Assembly (NCBI RefSeq): GCF_002754195.1
Contig: NZ_PEEU01000001.1
Span: 5,270,001 to 5,334,000, forward strand
Source: Flavobacterium sp. 9
GTDB taxonomy: Bacteria; Bacteroidota; Bacteroidia; Flavobacteriales; Flavobacteriaceae
Reading direction: 5' to 3'
Length of the DNA: 64,000 nt
Every line of letters starts with the position of its first letter. The stretch's first letter is position 1. Positions 8,514 through 17,118 of this stretch are shown here, one piece after another. Below the pieces are notes generated by a model. That model was not told where the DNA came from. It did not search any database and was given only the letters and a program-made list of their open reading frames with translations. The position numbers and the translations under genes are program-made.

Positions 8514-9188
8514 TTCTGCTTTTTTAGGATTCAGTTTTAATATACCAACCACAATCAGATATTGTGCCACAAGATACGTTAGCATAATAAAAAAAGAACT
8601 TTTCTCGATTGGAGTATGAAATTTATTTACAGCCAAAATACTATCAGAAAGAACAAATACAATTGCACCCAGAAAAACATAAGAGTTTCCAGGTTTTTTC
8701 CAGACTAAAAAGCCATTAAATGCAAACAAAAGCATAATCGAAATCACAGAAGCATATACCGTTACCGGAATTTTTAAATCGCCTAAAGTTGGCAATAAAA
8801 CAGAAAGCATTCCGATGAGATAACAAGCGATTAAAATACTTCCGATACCAAAAGCGGCAATATTTTTTTTGATTGTTCCTTTAATTTGCTTGTTAAAAAG
8901 GATACAATATGTGATATGAGAAATCAGAAAAGCAACTAATCCCAGAATAAAATAGATCTCGGCAATATCAGTAAAAAGTAAAATTACATCGCCAATCCAT
9001 GAAAACAGTAAAGCGGTTAGCAATGTGTTTTTTGAAGGGAACTTTCGATAAAAATAAACACCAAAACCTAATAACGGAATCAAAAGTGGCTTTAAAAACA
9101 GGTTTAAGCTTTCATATCCCCAAAATAATACAAGCAAATAGAAAGCGCTAAATGCAATATAGATTTTAAAAAATGTAGAATTTCTCAT
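8511..9188 (-). CDS. Lysoplasmalogenase-like membrane protein (YhhN/TMEM86 family)
   Basis: 225 residues with about eight hydrophobic segments covering almost the whole protein. YhhN/TMEM86 signatures are visible: LFLKPLLIPLLG (conserved KP), LLFSWIGDVILLF (conserved Asp in the membrane), ILGLVAFLISHITYCILF (conserved Gly, Ser-His), and GAIVFVLSDSILAVNKF (conserved Ser-Asp). Characterised members hydrolyse the vinyl-ether bond of lysoplasmalogen, giving an aldehyde and a glycerophospho-headgroup. The next gene upstream on the same strand, 93 bp away, resembles alkylglycerol monooxygenase. An ether-lipid role is therefore plausible but inferred. Confidence 0.85.
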   Translation of the reverse strand: MRNSTFFKIYIAFSAFYLLVLFWGYESLNLFLKPLLIPLLGFGVYFYRKFPSKNTLLTALLFSWIGDVILLFTDIAEIYFILGLVAFLISHITYCILFNKQIKGTIKKNIAAFGIGSILIACYLIGMLSVLLPTLGDLKIPVTVYASVISIMLLFAFNGFLVWKKPGNSYVFLGAIVFVLSDSILAVNKFHTPIEKSSFFIMLTYLVAQYLIVVGILKLNPKKAE

Positions 9189-9281
9189 AAGCGGTTTATG
9201 AATTGATTGGTTGAAGTTGGTTAGTTCTAAAATCTATTTTTACAAAGTAAATCGCAGTTAGTAACGATAAACTTAAATAGG

Positions 9282-10460
9282 TCAAAATGATATAATTGCC
9301 AAGGTGTTATTTAAACCAAACCAATCGCCATAATAAGATATAATTCCAATTGCAACGGCTAAACGCAAAGCTTCCCAAAAAGGAGCATATTTACTTTTAT
9401 CCATTAACTCTGTATAACTGTAAATCGTTAATAGAATAAAAAAGCCGTAGAGAAAGATATTCGGCAAACCAATTTTTGCAATATTATCAAACAAGTAACT
9501 CACAAATAAAAGTGTAATTAAAACCTGCGTAACAGACCAATAAATTAGTTTTTGAGAGTTTTGTGTGCCATATTTATCAAAATCAAAAACGTTCTCGATT
9601 TTATTTACTGGATATTTTTCTTCAAAATTTTCCGGACGCCAACCTGTTGGTTTGAACCAAATTGTGAGTTTGTCCTTCCAGTTTTCTGCTCTCCATGCGT
9701 CTTTGATTAACAAACTAAGATGCTGAAAATTAATCCGGATTGGATTCCAGGTTTGTGCCGGTCTTGTGATTCCAAAAACAGGCGGAACATCTTCTAATTC
9801 AGCTTGAAAAGTACCAAAAAGTTTGTCCCAGAAAATAAATATCTGCGAATGATTTTTGTCTAAATATTCGGGATTTATCGCATGATGAACGCGGTGATGC
9901 GAAGGCGTAACGAGAATGTTCTCTACAAATCCCATTTTTTTAATATGCTTGGTATGATACCAAAATTGAAGAAATAAATGCAATGGCAAAGTAATCGCAA
10001 TAACCGATGCAGGAACACCAATTATAGCTGCGGGAATCAATAAAAAAGTAAAGAGATTCACTAAACTTGCAATAGGTTGTCGCAAAGCGCAGGCAAGATT
10101 AAATTCTTCGCTGCTATGATGAATGGCGTGTTTGTTCCAAAGAAAATTGATTTGATGTGCCAGTCTGTGGCTCCAATATCCATAAAAATCAATGACGAAA
10201 AAAGCGATGCAGTAGGAGAGAACATTAGCTTCGAGATGGTAGATTGCTAATTTAGAAACCAACCATTCATAAGAGATAAAAGTCAGACTTAACCCCAAAA
10301 CATCCTTTACAGAATTGGTAATTCCAGAGCTTATGCTCGACACGCTGTCTATTAAAGGCGCAGTGTCGTCTTTTTTATAAATGCCGTATGCTTTTTCGAT
10401 TATAATTAGTACTAAAAAAATCGGCATGGCGATAATCAATATCTTTCCGTATTCTTCCAT
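9282..10460 (-). CDS. Sterol desaturase/fatty acid hydroxylase family protein resembling alkylglycerol monooxygenase
   Basis: 392 residues. The N-terminal half has membrane helices. The di-iron histidine cluster is complete: HRLAH (98-102), HAIHH (111-115), a His in FWYHT (169) and HHRVHH (188-193). The surrounding sequence, HHSSEEFNLACALRQ, TPSHHRVHH, FWDKLFGTFQAE and the PxxxxxPIRINFQHL stretch, is closer to the alkylglycerol monooxygenase (TMEM195/AGMO) branch than to sterol C4/C5 enzymes, from memory of the human sequence. AGMO oxidatively cleaves the ether bond of alkylglycerols using tetrahydrobiopterin; whether this protein does so is inference. A C-terminal block of about four more hydrophobic segments follows. 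Its -7 box lies inside the loop of the clpS terminator. Confidence 0.85.
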   Translation of the reverse strand: MEEYGKILIIAMPIFLVLIIIEKAYGIYKKDDTAPLIDSVSSISSGITNSVKDVLGLSLTFISYEWLVSKLAIYHLEANVLSYCIAFFVIDFYGYWSHRLAHQINFLWNKHAIHHSSEEFNLACALRQPIASLVNLFTFLLIPAAIIGVPASVIAITLPLHLFLQFWYHTKHIKKMGFVENILVTPSHHRVHHAINPEYLDKNHSQIFIFWDKLFGTFQAELEDVPPVFGITRPAQTWNPIRINFQHLSLLIKDAWRAENWKDKLTIWFKPTGWRPENFEEKYPVNKIENVFDFDKYGTQNSQKLIYWSVTQVLITLLFVSYLFDNIAKIGLPNIFLYGFFILLTIYSYTELMDKSKYAPFWEALRLAVAIGIISYYGDWFGLNNTLAIISF

Positions 10461-10463
10461 AAA

Positions 10464-10512
10464 AAAAACATTCTATTTTATCCAAATATAGAATAAAATA
10501 GAATGTTTTTTA
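10464..10512 (-). terminator. Terminator of clpS, long perfect hairpin
   Basis: 16-bp perfect arms AAACATTCTATTTTAT (10466-10481) and ATAAAATAGAATGTTT (10493-10508) around an 11-nt loop, with a T-run on the minus strand, 13 bp after the clpS stop at 10525. Confidence 0.8.
10483..10490 (-). promoter_or_regulatory. Putative -7 box of the AGMO-like gene, inside a terminator loop
   Basis: TATATTTG on the minus strand, 22 bp before the start at 10460. It occupies most of the loop between the two arms of the clpS terminator. Confidence 0.45.
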
Positions 10513-10524
10513 AATTATTTGCAA

Positions 10525-10800
10525 TTAAACAATTTCAGCGCTTAATCCGGCTTCTAAAAGTTGGGTGCATTGCGGTTTTAATTTGTCAATTGGACCAGTC
10601 TTTACGGTGCATTTTCCGTTGTAATGTACAATTAAGGAACATTGTTCTGCTTGTTCTGCCGTATGGCTGCAAACGCGCATTAATGTGTCAATTACGTGAT
10701 CAAAAGTGTTTACATCGTCGTTATAAACAATGATTTCGTTATTGAAAGCTGTAGCTTCCTTTTCGCGTACTCTCTCTCTTACTTTTTCTTTAGTACTCAT
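10525..10800 (-). CDS. clpS: ATP-dependent Clp protease adaptor ClpS
   Basis: 91 residues. ClpS delivers N-degron substrates to ClpAP-type proteases. The conserved core is clear: EIIVYNDDVNTFDHVIDTLMRVCSHTAEQAEQC (the N-D-D-V-N-T-F substrate pocket) and the VHYNGKCTV strand, where ClpS proteins usually have H-x-x-G. The length is normal with a short charged N-terminal extension. It follows prmA on the same strand after a 135-bp spacer holding a dispersed repeat, and ends at a strong hairpin terminator. Confidence 0.95.
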   Translation of the reverse strand: MSTKEKVRERVREKEATAFNNEIIVYNDDVNTFDHVIDTLMRVCSHTAEQAEQCSLIVHYNGKCTVKTGPIDKLKPQCTQLLEAGLSAEIV

Positions 10801-10840
10801 TTTTTTAAGGTTTTTGTACTGATGTAATTAGTAATTTTCT

Positions 10841-10917
10841 CGCCACAGATTTCATAGATTAAAAAAGAATAAAACCAATGTAAACTCTTTGATAGTTCAA
10901 TCTGTGAGCTATTTAAT
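10841..10917. repeat. Dispersed 'GCCACAGATT' intergenic repeat
   Basis: Starts CGCCACAGATTTCATAGATT and ends CAATCTGTGAGCTATTTAAT. It fills most of the clpS-prmA spacer and belongs to the same family as the element at 8423. Confidence 0.55.
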
Positions 10918-10935
10918 AAACAGATAATCAACTAT

Positions 10936-11769
10936 CTAATTTACGTATTTTAATGAAACCCAGTTGTTTCTTTCAAATTTTTTAACATATGTTAAGCCTT
11001 TTTCCGTGCAGGAAGCATCAATAAATGGAATGTCTTCTACATAGAAACCGCTAAACAATATAATGCCGCCTTTATTTAAGCAATCAACATAACTTTGCAT
11101 ATCATTCAATAAGATATTTCGGTTGATGTTAGCAATGATTAAATCATATTTTTTACCGGCTAATAAAGCTGCATCGCCTTCATAAACGGTGATATGTTTG
11201 CAATTATTGCGTTCAGCATTTTCGATAGAATTCAAATAACACCAGTTGTCAATATCAATAGCATCGATTGGCTCAGCGCCTTTCATTTCGGCAAGAATAG
11301 CTAAAATAGCAGTTCCGCAACCCATGTCTAAAGTTTTTAAACCTTTGACATCAATTTCTAATAAATGCTGAATCATCATGTGAGTCGTTTCGTGATGACC
11401 AGTTCCAAAACTCATTTTTGGTTCGATTACGATATCAAATTCAGCATCAGTTTTTTCGTGAAAAGGAGCGCGAACATGACATTTTCCGTCAACATCAATT
11501 GCTTCAAAATTCTTTTCCCATTCCTCGTTCCAGTTTACCTGATCGATTTCTTCAATTGTATATTCAATTTTAAACTCCTCAGATTCTAAGATATAAATGT
11601 CATCAAGAATATTTTCGTCCCATAAATCTTTTTTCACAAAAGCAGAAATTCCAGTTTCTGTTTCTGTAAAAGTTTCAAACGCTTTTTCGCCTAATTCAGC
11701 AATTAAAATTTCTGAACCCGGTTCTTTTGGTTCAATCGTAAAATGGTATCCTAAATATATATTTGACAT
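10936..11769 (-). CDS. prmA: Ribosomal protein L11 methyltransferase
   Basis: 277 residues. PrmA trimethylates ribosomal protein L11 using S-adenosylmethionine. The N-terminal substrate-recognition domain (about 1-110) contains VNWNEEWEKNFEAIDV. The Rossmann methyltransferase domain follows: MSFGTGHHETTHMMIQ, LDMGCGTAILAILAEMKGA (motif I), IDIDNWCYLNSIENAE (acidic residue for the ribose) and DLIIANINRNILL (catalytic-type motif). A -7 box lies 14 bp before the start. It belongs to the clpS-prmA-tpiA neighbourhood that I recall as conserved in Bacteroidota. Confidence 0.95.
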   Translation of the reverse strand: MSNIYLGYHFTIEPKEPGSEILIAELGEKAFETFTETETGISAFVKKDLWDENILDDIYILESEEFKIEYTIEEIDQVNWNEEWEKNFEAIDVDGKCHVRAPFHEKTDAEFDIVIEPKMSFGTGHHETTHMMIQHLLEIDVKGLKTLDMGCGTAILAILAEMKGAEPIDAIDIDNWCYLNSIENAERNNCKHITVYEGDAALLAGKKYDLIIANINRNILLNDMQSYVDCLNKGGIILFSGFYVEDIPFIDASCTEKGLTYVKKFERNNWVSLKYVN

Positions 11770-11783
11770 AAAAAAAATTTTTG

Positions 11784-11791
11784 CAAAGGTA
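11784..11791 (-). promoter_or_regulatory. Putative -7 box of prmA
   Basis: TACCTTTG on the minus strand, 14 bp before the start codon. It implies a very short leader. Confidence 0.45.
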
Positions 11792-11847
11792 AGAATAGAA
11801 AAGAGAAGTTGTTCATAAATAATCCATATCCTTACATATATTAATGT

Positions 11848-11855
11848 TAATTTTG
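11848..11855 (+). promoter_or_regulatory. Putative -7 box of the exported gene pair at 11883
   Basis: TAATTTTG, 27 bp before the ATG at 11883. No good TTG at -33. Confidence 0.45.
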
Positions 11856-11882
11856 ATCAGAATTTGTAAGGATTTTTAAAAT

Positions 11883-13019
11883 ATGAAGAATATCATTTTT
11901 ATTTTGCTCTTTGTGGTACTTAATGGAGCAACTTGTGAGAAAGAACACGAAATAGTCAGATCGTTTTGTTATTGGAAAACCGATTTGAATTTTGAAAATC
12001 AAGATGATTCTCTATTTAAAGATTTGAAAGTACAGCATATGTATGTACGTTTTTTTGATATCGATTGGAATCCGTATGCCAAAGAACCTTTGCCCGTTGC
12101 AACAATCAGAAACACAAGTCTTAATGAAAGTAATCCTGAAATTACACCAAGTATTTTTATTACGAATGAAGTTGTTTTGCAAGCCAATAAAAAACAATTG
12201 GATAGTTTGGCGGTTAGAATTGCAAAACGCGTTGAACAGATTGGTGTAAATATAAAAGAAGCTAAAGCCGATAAAATCGCCAATGCAATTGTCTATCCAA
12301 AAGATTATTACAAGCAGGAAAACTATAAACGCATCAATTATGATTCTGTAAAATCGATTGAATTAGCAAAGCTAAAAGTTGATTTTAAAGAAATTCTGAT
12401 CGATTGTGATTGGTCCGAAAAATCAAAAGACAATTACTTTTATTTACTGAAACAAATCAAAAAAGGATTTCCAAATGCTCAGATTTCGTCTACAATCCGA
12501 CTTTGGCAATATAAATATGCTTCAAAAGCTGGAATTCCTCCAGTAGACAAAGGTTTATTAATGTGTTATAATTTGGCGAAACCAGATGATTTTAGCACTA
12601 AAAACTCCATTGGAACAAGCGAAGAATTGGCGCAATATATTACGCACGATCAATATAAGTTACAATTGGATATTGCTTTGCCGCTTTATAGTTGGGCAGT
12701 TGTTTTTAGAGGAAATCAGTTCAAAGGGATTTTATCAGATTATGACCAATTACGAAATGATTCTATAAAATTGAAGAAAGTGTCCAACACTAAATATGTT
12801 TTGCAAGATGATATTTTGGTGGGACAAACTTATTTGAGAAACGGAGACGAAATTAGAATCGAGAAAATTTCTGAAGAAGAACTTGAGAAAATGATTTCTA
12901 TTGTGAAAAGTAAAATCAAGATTGATAATCAGACCAAAGTGACGTTTTTCTCTTTCGATAAAAAATACATCAACGATTATGGAACCCAAAATATATCCAG
13001 CTATTATGAAAGTTTTTAG
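11883..13019 (+). CDS. Predicted exported protein, TIM-barrel-like (DUF3142-like), unknown function
   Basis: 378 residues with an N-terminal signal MKNIIFILLFVVLNGATC. The Cys at 18 could be lipidated, though the preceding GAT is not an ideal lipobox. The middle segment FKEILIDCDWSEKSKDNYFYLLKQIKK followed by ISSTIRLWQYKY, IPPVDKGLLMCYNL and LDIALPLYSWAVVFRGNQFKG resembles the strand order of DUF3142 glycosidase-like barrels, which read (V/L)QIDFD..., S-x-T/L..., MxF/Y and ALPLYSW. This is a resemblance only; the function is not known. Its last 14 bases overlap the next gene, so the two are translationally coupled. Confidence 0.75.
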   Translation: MKNIIFILLFVVLNGATCEKEHEIVRSFCYWKTDLNFENQDDSLFKDLKVQHMYVRFFDIDWNPYAKEPLPVATIRNTSLNESNPEITPSIFITNEVVLQANKKQLDSLAVRIAKRVEQIGVNIKEAKADKIANAIVYPKDYYKQENYKRINYDSVKSIELAKLKVDFKEILIDCDWSEKSKDNYFYLLKQIKKGFPNAQISSTIRLWQYKYASKAGIPPVDKGLLMCYNLAKPDDFSTKNSIGTSEELAQYITHDQYKLQLDIALPLYSWAVVFRGNQFKGILSDYDQLRNDSIKLKKVSNTKYVLQDDILVGQTYLRNGDEIRIEKISEEELEKMISIVKSKIKIDNQTKVTFFSFDKKYINDYGTQNISSYYESF

Positions 13020-15315
13020 TAGTTTATTTTTAGTTTTTAGCATTCAGGTTTCTTTTGCCTGCGGTTGGAGTGTTTCGCCAGAAACCAGTCGGCTAGCATT
13101 GTTTAAAGCGCAAAGAGAAGGCTTTTTTAAACTGACACCGTTTTATTATTCGGCAGATTATTACTATTCGACCAATACAGTTTCGGGTGTTGATCAGGAA
13201 TTAAATTGCTTAGAATGGAAGAAAAAATTAGGTAATAAAGTCGATCCAAAAGATGTTCATACTATTTTGTATGAAACAGATTCAGAACAATTTGAAAATG
13301 CTTTTGAATCTAAATCACTGAAAAAAGTATTCGGAAAAAACACCTTTATTGAAGCGTTATTATTATCGAAAAATAAAGCTTTTCTAAACTACATTTTATT
13401 TGCTAAAAAACTCGAATACAATAGTAATCAGGATGTAAAATGGGAATCTTGGGAACAAATAGGTTACGGAAGTAAAGATCATAAACTTGCCGATGTAAAT
13501 AATTTTGAAAAGAAAATTAATTCAGCGAAATATTCTTTTTTGAAAGAACGTTACGCATTTTTAATTCTAAGATATAGTTTTTACGCTCAGGATAAAGCAG
13601 AAGTTATTCGTTTGTACGACACTTATTTTGCCGATAATAAAAACACCATTTTGCAACCTTGGGCTTTGTATTATAAAGCTTTATGTATTGAAGATTTTCC
13701 GTTACAGAATTACTTATTGAGTAAAGTTTTCGCTTCATGCGAAGAAAAATCTTTTGCCGTTTTACAACATTATAATTGGAAATTAACGGAACAAACTTTG
13801 GCTTTGGCCCAAAATGACGAAGAACGAAGCGTGATTCTTTCAATCGAAAGTTTCCGTAATCCTGCACCGGATTTAAAAACAATTGAAGAAGTTTATAAAC
13901 TAAGTCCGAATAGTATTAATTTGAGTTTTTTGATAGGAAGAGAAATCAATAAACTCGAAGATTGGATTTTTACGCCACAATATACCAATAACGGAAGTCC
14001 GTCTATAACATTCGAAGGCACAGATTGGTATGGAGATTATGCTAAAGCCAAAGAGGAAAACTTAAGTAAAGACATTTTGCATTTAAGAGCATTAGAATAT
14101 TTTTTAATTTCGATAAGAGAACAAACTTCAGGCGAGCAAAAAGAATATATCACGTCGGCAATTGCACAACTTTGTTTTATGGATGATGATATTGAGTTGG
14201 GTAAAAAATATACCAATATGATCACGGATAAAGCTAATGCATCGATACAAATGCAAAAGAACATTCAATTGGCTTTGGTTTCTTTAAAGCAAGACGATTT
14301 AAAAAGTGAAAAAGTTCAAAATCAGCTTTTTAAATATTTTGATTCTATCGAAAATCTGGTTGAAACAGATTATGGTTTATTTAAGAATCTGTATAGTTTA
14401 TATAGAATTGCAAGCGCTGATTTTGCTAAAAAAGATGATCGCGTTACAGCAGGATTATTAATGATGAAATCAGATCTTAAAAACGAAGGAGAATATTCAG
14501 CTTACAATAATCCTTATTTCTATAGTTATATTGGTTATTTTGACAGAATTGCAACTGTCGAAGATGTAGATCGTTTGATCGCTTTACAGCAAAAGGAAAA
14601 TAAAACACCTTTTGAGAAATACATTTGTTCCGGAACAATTTCGCCAAATATAAATTATTATAAAGACCTAAAAGGAACAATTGCTTTTAGAAACAATAAT
14701 CTGGAATTGGCTTATGAAACCTTTTCGTCAATGCCAAAAGATTTCTGGGATAAGAATTATGCGTACAAAGATTATTTAAATGAAAATCCATTTACGCCTA
14801 AAATTCTGCAAAATGATAAAGAAAGAAAATTCGATTATCATTTTAATAAAGCTGAGTTTATTGCAAAACTAATTCAGTTAAAGAAACAAAATACGGCAAC
14901 AAGTAATTTGCAATTGGCGCACGCCTATTTTAATGTTTCGTATTTAGGAAATTCCTGGATGATGGTTGCTTACGATTGGACATCTGGAGAATCGTATGTT
15001 GATTATGTTTATGGAGATAATTCTGAGAATGAAAAAACATATCAGAAAGGCAATTATTACAGCTTAACAATAGCTAAAATGTATTACGAGAAAGCCTTGA
15101 AAATGTCTAAGAATAATAATGAAAAAGCAATGGCAAGTTTAATGATTTTCGAATGTAATTATTACAATCATTACGCAAATATCATTTCTGCCGAAGAAGA
15201 AGCTAAAAATCCGTTTAAAGCAGGGAAGGAGTTAGTCAATTTCTATTCGGTTTACAAAAACACACCAAATTTCAGAAAATACAATTGCCCTTTGTTAAGA
15301 GCATTTATAAATTAA
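13006..15315 (+). CDS. Large exported protein with TPR-like helical content, unknown function
   Basis: 769 residues from the ATG at 13006 (MKVFSSLFLVFSIQVSFACGW), which opens a signal peptide. A start at 12979 would put nine extra residues before the signal. It overlaps the preceding gene by 14 bp. The mature protein is rich in Lys, Tyr, Phe and Asn, with stretches that read like irregular tetratricopeptide helices (NFEKKINSAKYSFLKERYAF, NLELAYETFSSMP, SLTIAKMYYEKALKMSKNN). No catalytic motif is evident. Together with its upstream partner it probably forms an exported two-component unit of unknown role. It is complete. Confidence 0.75.
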   Translation: MKVFSSLFLVFSIQVSFACGWSVSPETSRLALFKAQREGFFKLTPFYYSADYYYSTNTVSGVDQELNCLEWKKKLGNKVDPKDVHTILYETDSEQFENAFESKSLKKVFGKNTFIEALLLSKNKAFLNYILFAKKLEYNSNQDVKWESWEQIGYGSKDHKLADVNNFEKKINSAKYSFLKERYAFLILRYSFYAQDKAEVIRLYDTYFADNKNTILQPWALYYKALCIEDFPLQNYLLSKVFASCEEKSFAVLQHYNWKLTEQTLALAQNDEERSVILSIESFRNPAPDLKTIEEVYKLSPNSINLSFLIGREINKLEDWIFTPQYTNNGSPSITFEGTDWYGDYAKAKEENLSKDILHLRALEYFLISIREQTSGEQKEYITSAIAQLCFMDDDIELGKKYTNMITDKANASIQMQKNIQLALVSLKQDDLKSEKVQNQLFKYFDSIENLVETDYGLFKNLYSLYRIASADFAKKDDRVTAGLLMMKSDLKNEGEYSAYNNPYFYSYIGYFDRIATVEDVDRLIALQQKENKTPFEKYICSGTISPNINYYKDLKGTIAFRNNNLELAYETFSSMPKDFWDKNYAYKDYLNENPFTPKILQNDKERKFDYHFNKAEFIAKLIQLKKQNTATSNLQLAHAYFNVSYLGNSWMMVAYDWTSGESYVDYVYGDNSENEKTYQKGNYYSLTIAKMYYEKALKMSKNNNEKAMASLMIFECNYYNHYANIISAEEEAKNPFKAGKELVNFYSVYKNTPNFRKYNCPLLRAFIN

Positions 15316-15322
15316 GTTTTTC

Positions 15323-15398
15323 ACCATATAAGGGATATAAGAAAATTTAAGCTTGACTTTGCGCAAAACTTTAAATGAACTTAAATCACTTATATGGT
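15323..15398. repeat. Dispersed 'ACCATATAAG' palindromic repeat
   Basis: Outer arms ACCATATAAG and CTTATATGGT are perfect inverted copies, with an inner AATTTAAG/CTTAAAT pair. From recollection, such elements are common between convergent genes in Flavobacterium. Here it separates the exported pair from tpiA. Confidence 0.65.
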
Positions 15399-15401
15399 AA
15401 A

Positions 15402-15430
15402 AAAAAACGTTCGCTGATGCGAACGCTTTT
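15402..15430 (-). terminator. Bidirectional terminator between tpiA and the exported gene pair
   Basis: CGTTCGC TGAT GCGAACG hairpin flanked by an A-run on the left and T-run on the right. It can end tpiA on the minus strand and the plus-strand gene at 15315. Confidence 0.8.
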
Positions 15431-15457
15431 ATTATTTTATCTTTTGTTAGATGTTTC

Positions 15458-16210
15458 TTAGATAGCAGTAACAATTGCTAAAAAGTCATCTGCTTTTAAA
15501 GCAGCACCACCAATTAAACCACCGTCTACGTCTGGTTTACCAAAGATTTCTTTAGCGTTGTCTGGTTTTACAGAACCACCGTATAAGATAGAAACTTCGT
15601 CAGCGATTTCAGCTCCGTAAGCTTTACGAACAACTTCTCTGATGAATTCGTGCATTTCCTGAGCTTGTTCTGGTGAAGCAGTTTCTCCTGTTCCAATAGC
15701 CCAAACTGGCTCATAAGCCAAAACAATTTTAGACCAAGATTCTTTTCCAATTTGGAATAATCCGTCACGTAATTGATTTTCAACAATATTAAAGTGATTT
15801 CCTGATTGACGATCTTTTAATTCTTCTCCAAAACAGAAAATTACAGTTAAGTCATGTTTTAATGCAGTATCAACTTTACTTGCGATTAAAGCGTCAGTTT
15901 CGTGAAAAATAGCGCGACGCTCAGAGTGACCAAGAATTACGGTGTTTACACCAATGCTAGTTAACATATCAGCAGAAATTTCTCCTGTAAAAGCTCCACC
16001 TTCAGCTTGGTGAACGTTTTGAGCAGCAACACCAATAGTTGTGTTTTTTACTTTAGCAACAGCTGCTTGTAAGTTTACAAATGTTGGAGCAACAATTACC
16101 TGAGCAGTAGTTTGTGCTGGTATTTTAGTAATTAATTCGCTTAATAATTCTTCAGTTTGAGCTGCGTTTTTATGCATTTTCCAGTTTCCTGCAACAATCT
16201 TTTTTCTCAT
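15458..16210 (-). CDS. tpiA: Triose-phosphate isomerase
   Basis: 250 residues. It interconverts dihydroxyacetone phosphate and glyceraldehyde-3-phosphate in glycolysis and gluconeogenesis. Family motifs are complete: RKKIVAGNWKMHKN (catalytic Asn and Lys), ILGHSERR (electrophilic His), VLAYEPVWAIGTG (catalytic Glu with the flexible phosphate-binding loop) and YGGSVKPDNA near the C-terminus. The length is standard. It sits upstream of prmA/clpS and downstream of the TlpA-like gene, a gene order typical of the phylum, but has its own terminator. Confidence 0.98.
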   Translation of the reverse strand: MRKKIVAGNWKMHKNAAQTEELLSELITKIPAQTTAQVIVAPTFVNLQAAVAKVKNTTIGVAAQNVHQAEGGAFTGEISADMLTSIGVNTVILGHSERRAIFHETDALIASKVDTALKHDLTVIFCFGEELKDRQSGNHFNIVENQLRDGLFQIGKESWSKIVLAYEPVWAIGTGETASPEQAQEMHEFIREVVRKAYGAEIADEVSILYGGSVKPDNAKEIFGKPDVDGGLIGGAALKADDFLAIVTAI

Positions 16211-16293
16211 TTTGGTAGTTTTTATTTTTTTGTTTTATTGAAGTAAAGTCAAAAAATGATATTGATTTTTGACATTGATATTTTTATTGAAAA

Positions 16294-16788
16294 TTATTTT
16301 AAACCTTTTAAAGTTTCGTTGATTTTATCAAAATCAGTTTCAATGGCACGGTACAATACAATTTTTCCTTTTTTGTCAACAATGATGTATCTTGGAATCC
16401 AATCTAAATCAATTGCTTTTCCAAAAACACCTTTCATACCGTCATTCATCATAAAATGATCGCCTTTTAATTCGTGTTTTTCGATTCCTGCTTTCCATTT
16501 ATCAGCCGTTTTATCAGCAGAAAGGAATAAGTAAGAAACATCAGGATTGTTGGCTTGTAATTCTTTTACTTTTGGCATTGCTTTTACACAATCGCCACAC
16601 CATGAAGCCCAAACCTCGATTACCAAAGTTTTACCTTTGTATTTTTTTAAAATGTTTTTGAAAGAAGTCTGACCTCCGTCAACGGTTAATAATTTTTCAG
16701 ACAATGCCTCTTTAGAAAATTCTGTTTTCTGAGCCTGAGTGCATGAAAAAGTAATAAATGCAATAACAACTAAAGCTATTTGTTTCAT
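16294..16788 (-). CDS. TlpA/ResA-like thioredoxin lipoprotein
   Basis: 164 residues. The N-terminal lipoprotein signal MKQIALVVIAFITFSC places it in the periplasm, anchored by a lipid at Cys16. The thioredoxin fold carries WASWCGDC (redox cysteines 64 and 67) and a cis-Pro loop DWIPRYI, the layout of AhpC/TSA-type TlpA proteins that reduce or exchange disulfides in the envelope. GKTLVIEVWASWCGDCVKAMP and YLFLSADK are typical. A -33/-7 promoter lies about 95 bp upstream. The substrate is unknown. Confidence 0.92.
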   Translation of the reverse strand: MKQIALVVIAFITFSCTQAQKTEFSKEALSEKLLTVDGGQTSFKNILKKYKGKTLVIEVWASWCGDCVKAMPKVKELQANNPDVSYLFLSADKTADKWKAGIEKHELKGDHFMMNDGMKGVFGKAIDLDWIPRYIIVDKKGKIVLYRAIETDFDKINETLKGLK

Positions 16789-16882
16789 ATTATAATTATA
16801 GTTTTTAAATATTATGAATTGTCTTTCCTGAACTGAATCTGCAAATTCAAATCAGAGCAATTTCATAAATTAAGGTTCCGAA

Positions 16883-16912
16883 CAAAGTTAAACAAACAAA
16901 TCGAAAGCCAAA
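16883..16912 (-). promoter_or_regulatory. Promoter of the TlpA-like gene
   Basis: On the minus strand, TTTG, an 18-nt spacer, then TAACTTTG. Both Bacteroidota elements are present, about 95 bp before the start codon. Confidence 0.6.
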
Positions 16913-17118
16913 TGGAGATTAACAAAATTTGAAGAGTCGTTTATTTTATCACAAATCTGGAAATTTCGGTTAGAAAAAATGGAATGAAAACGTAATAGTT
17001 CTTTTAGAAAACTTCATTTTTTAATGATTTTTCAAAATCAACTTTTCAAAAGCTTAAAAAAGAAGCACTTTTTTAAAGAAAAAAATCATTTTGAAGGAAG
17101 AAAAACGTCTGATTTGCA

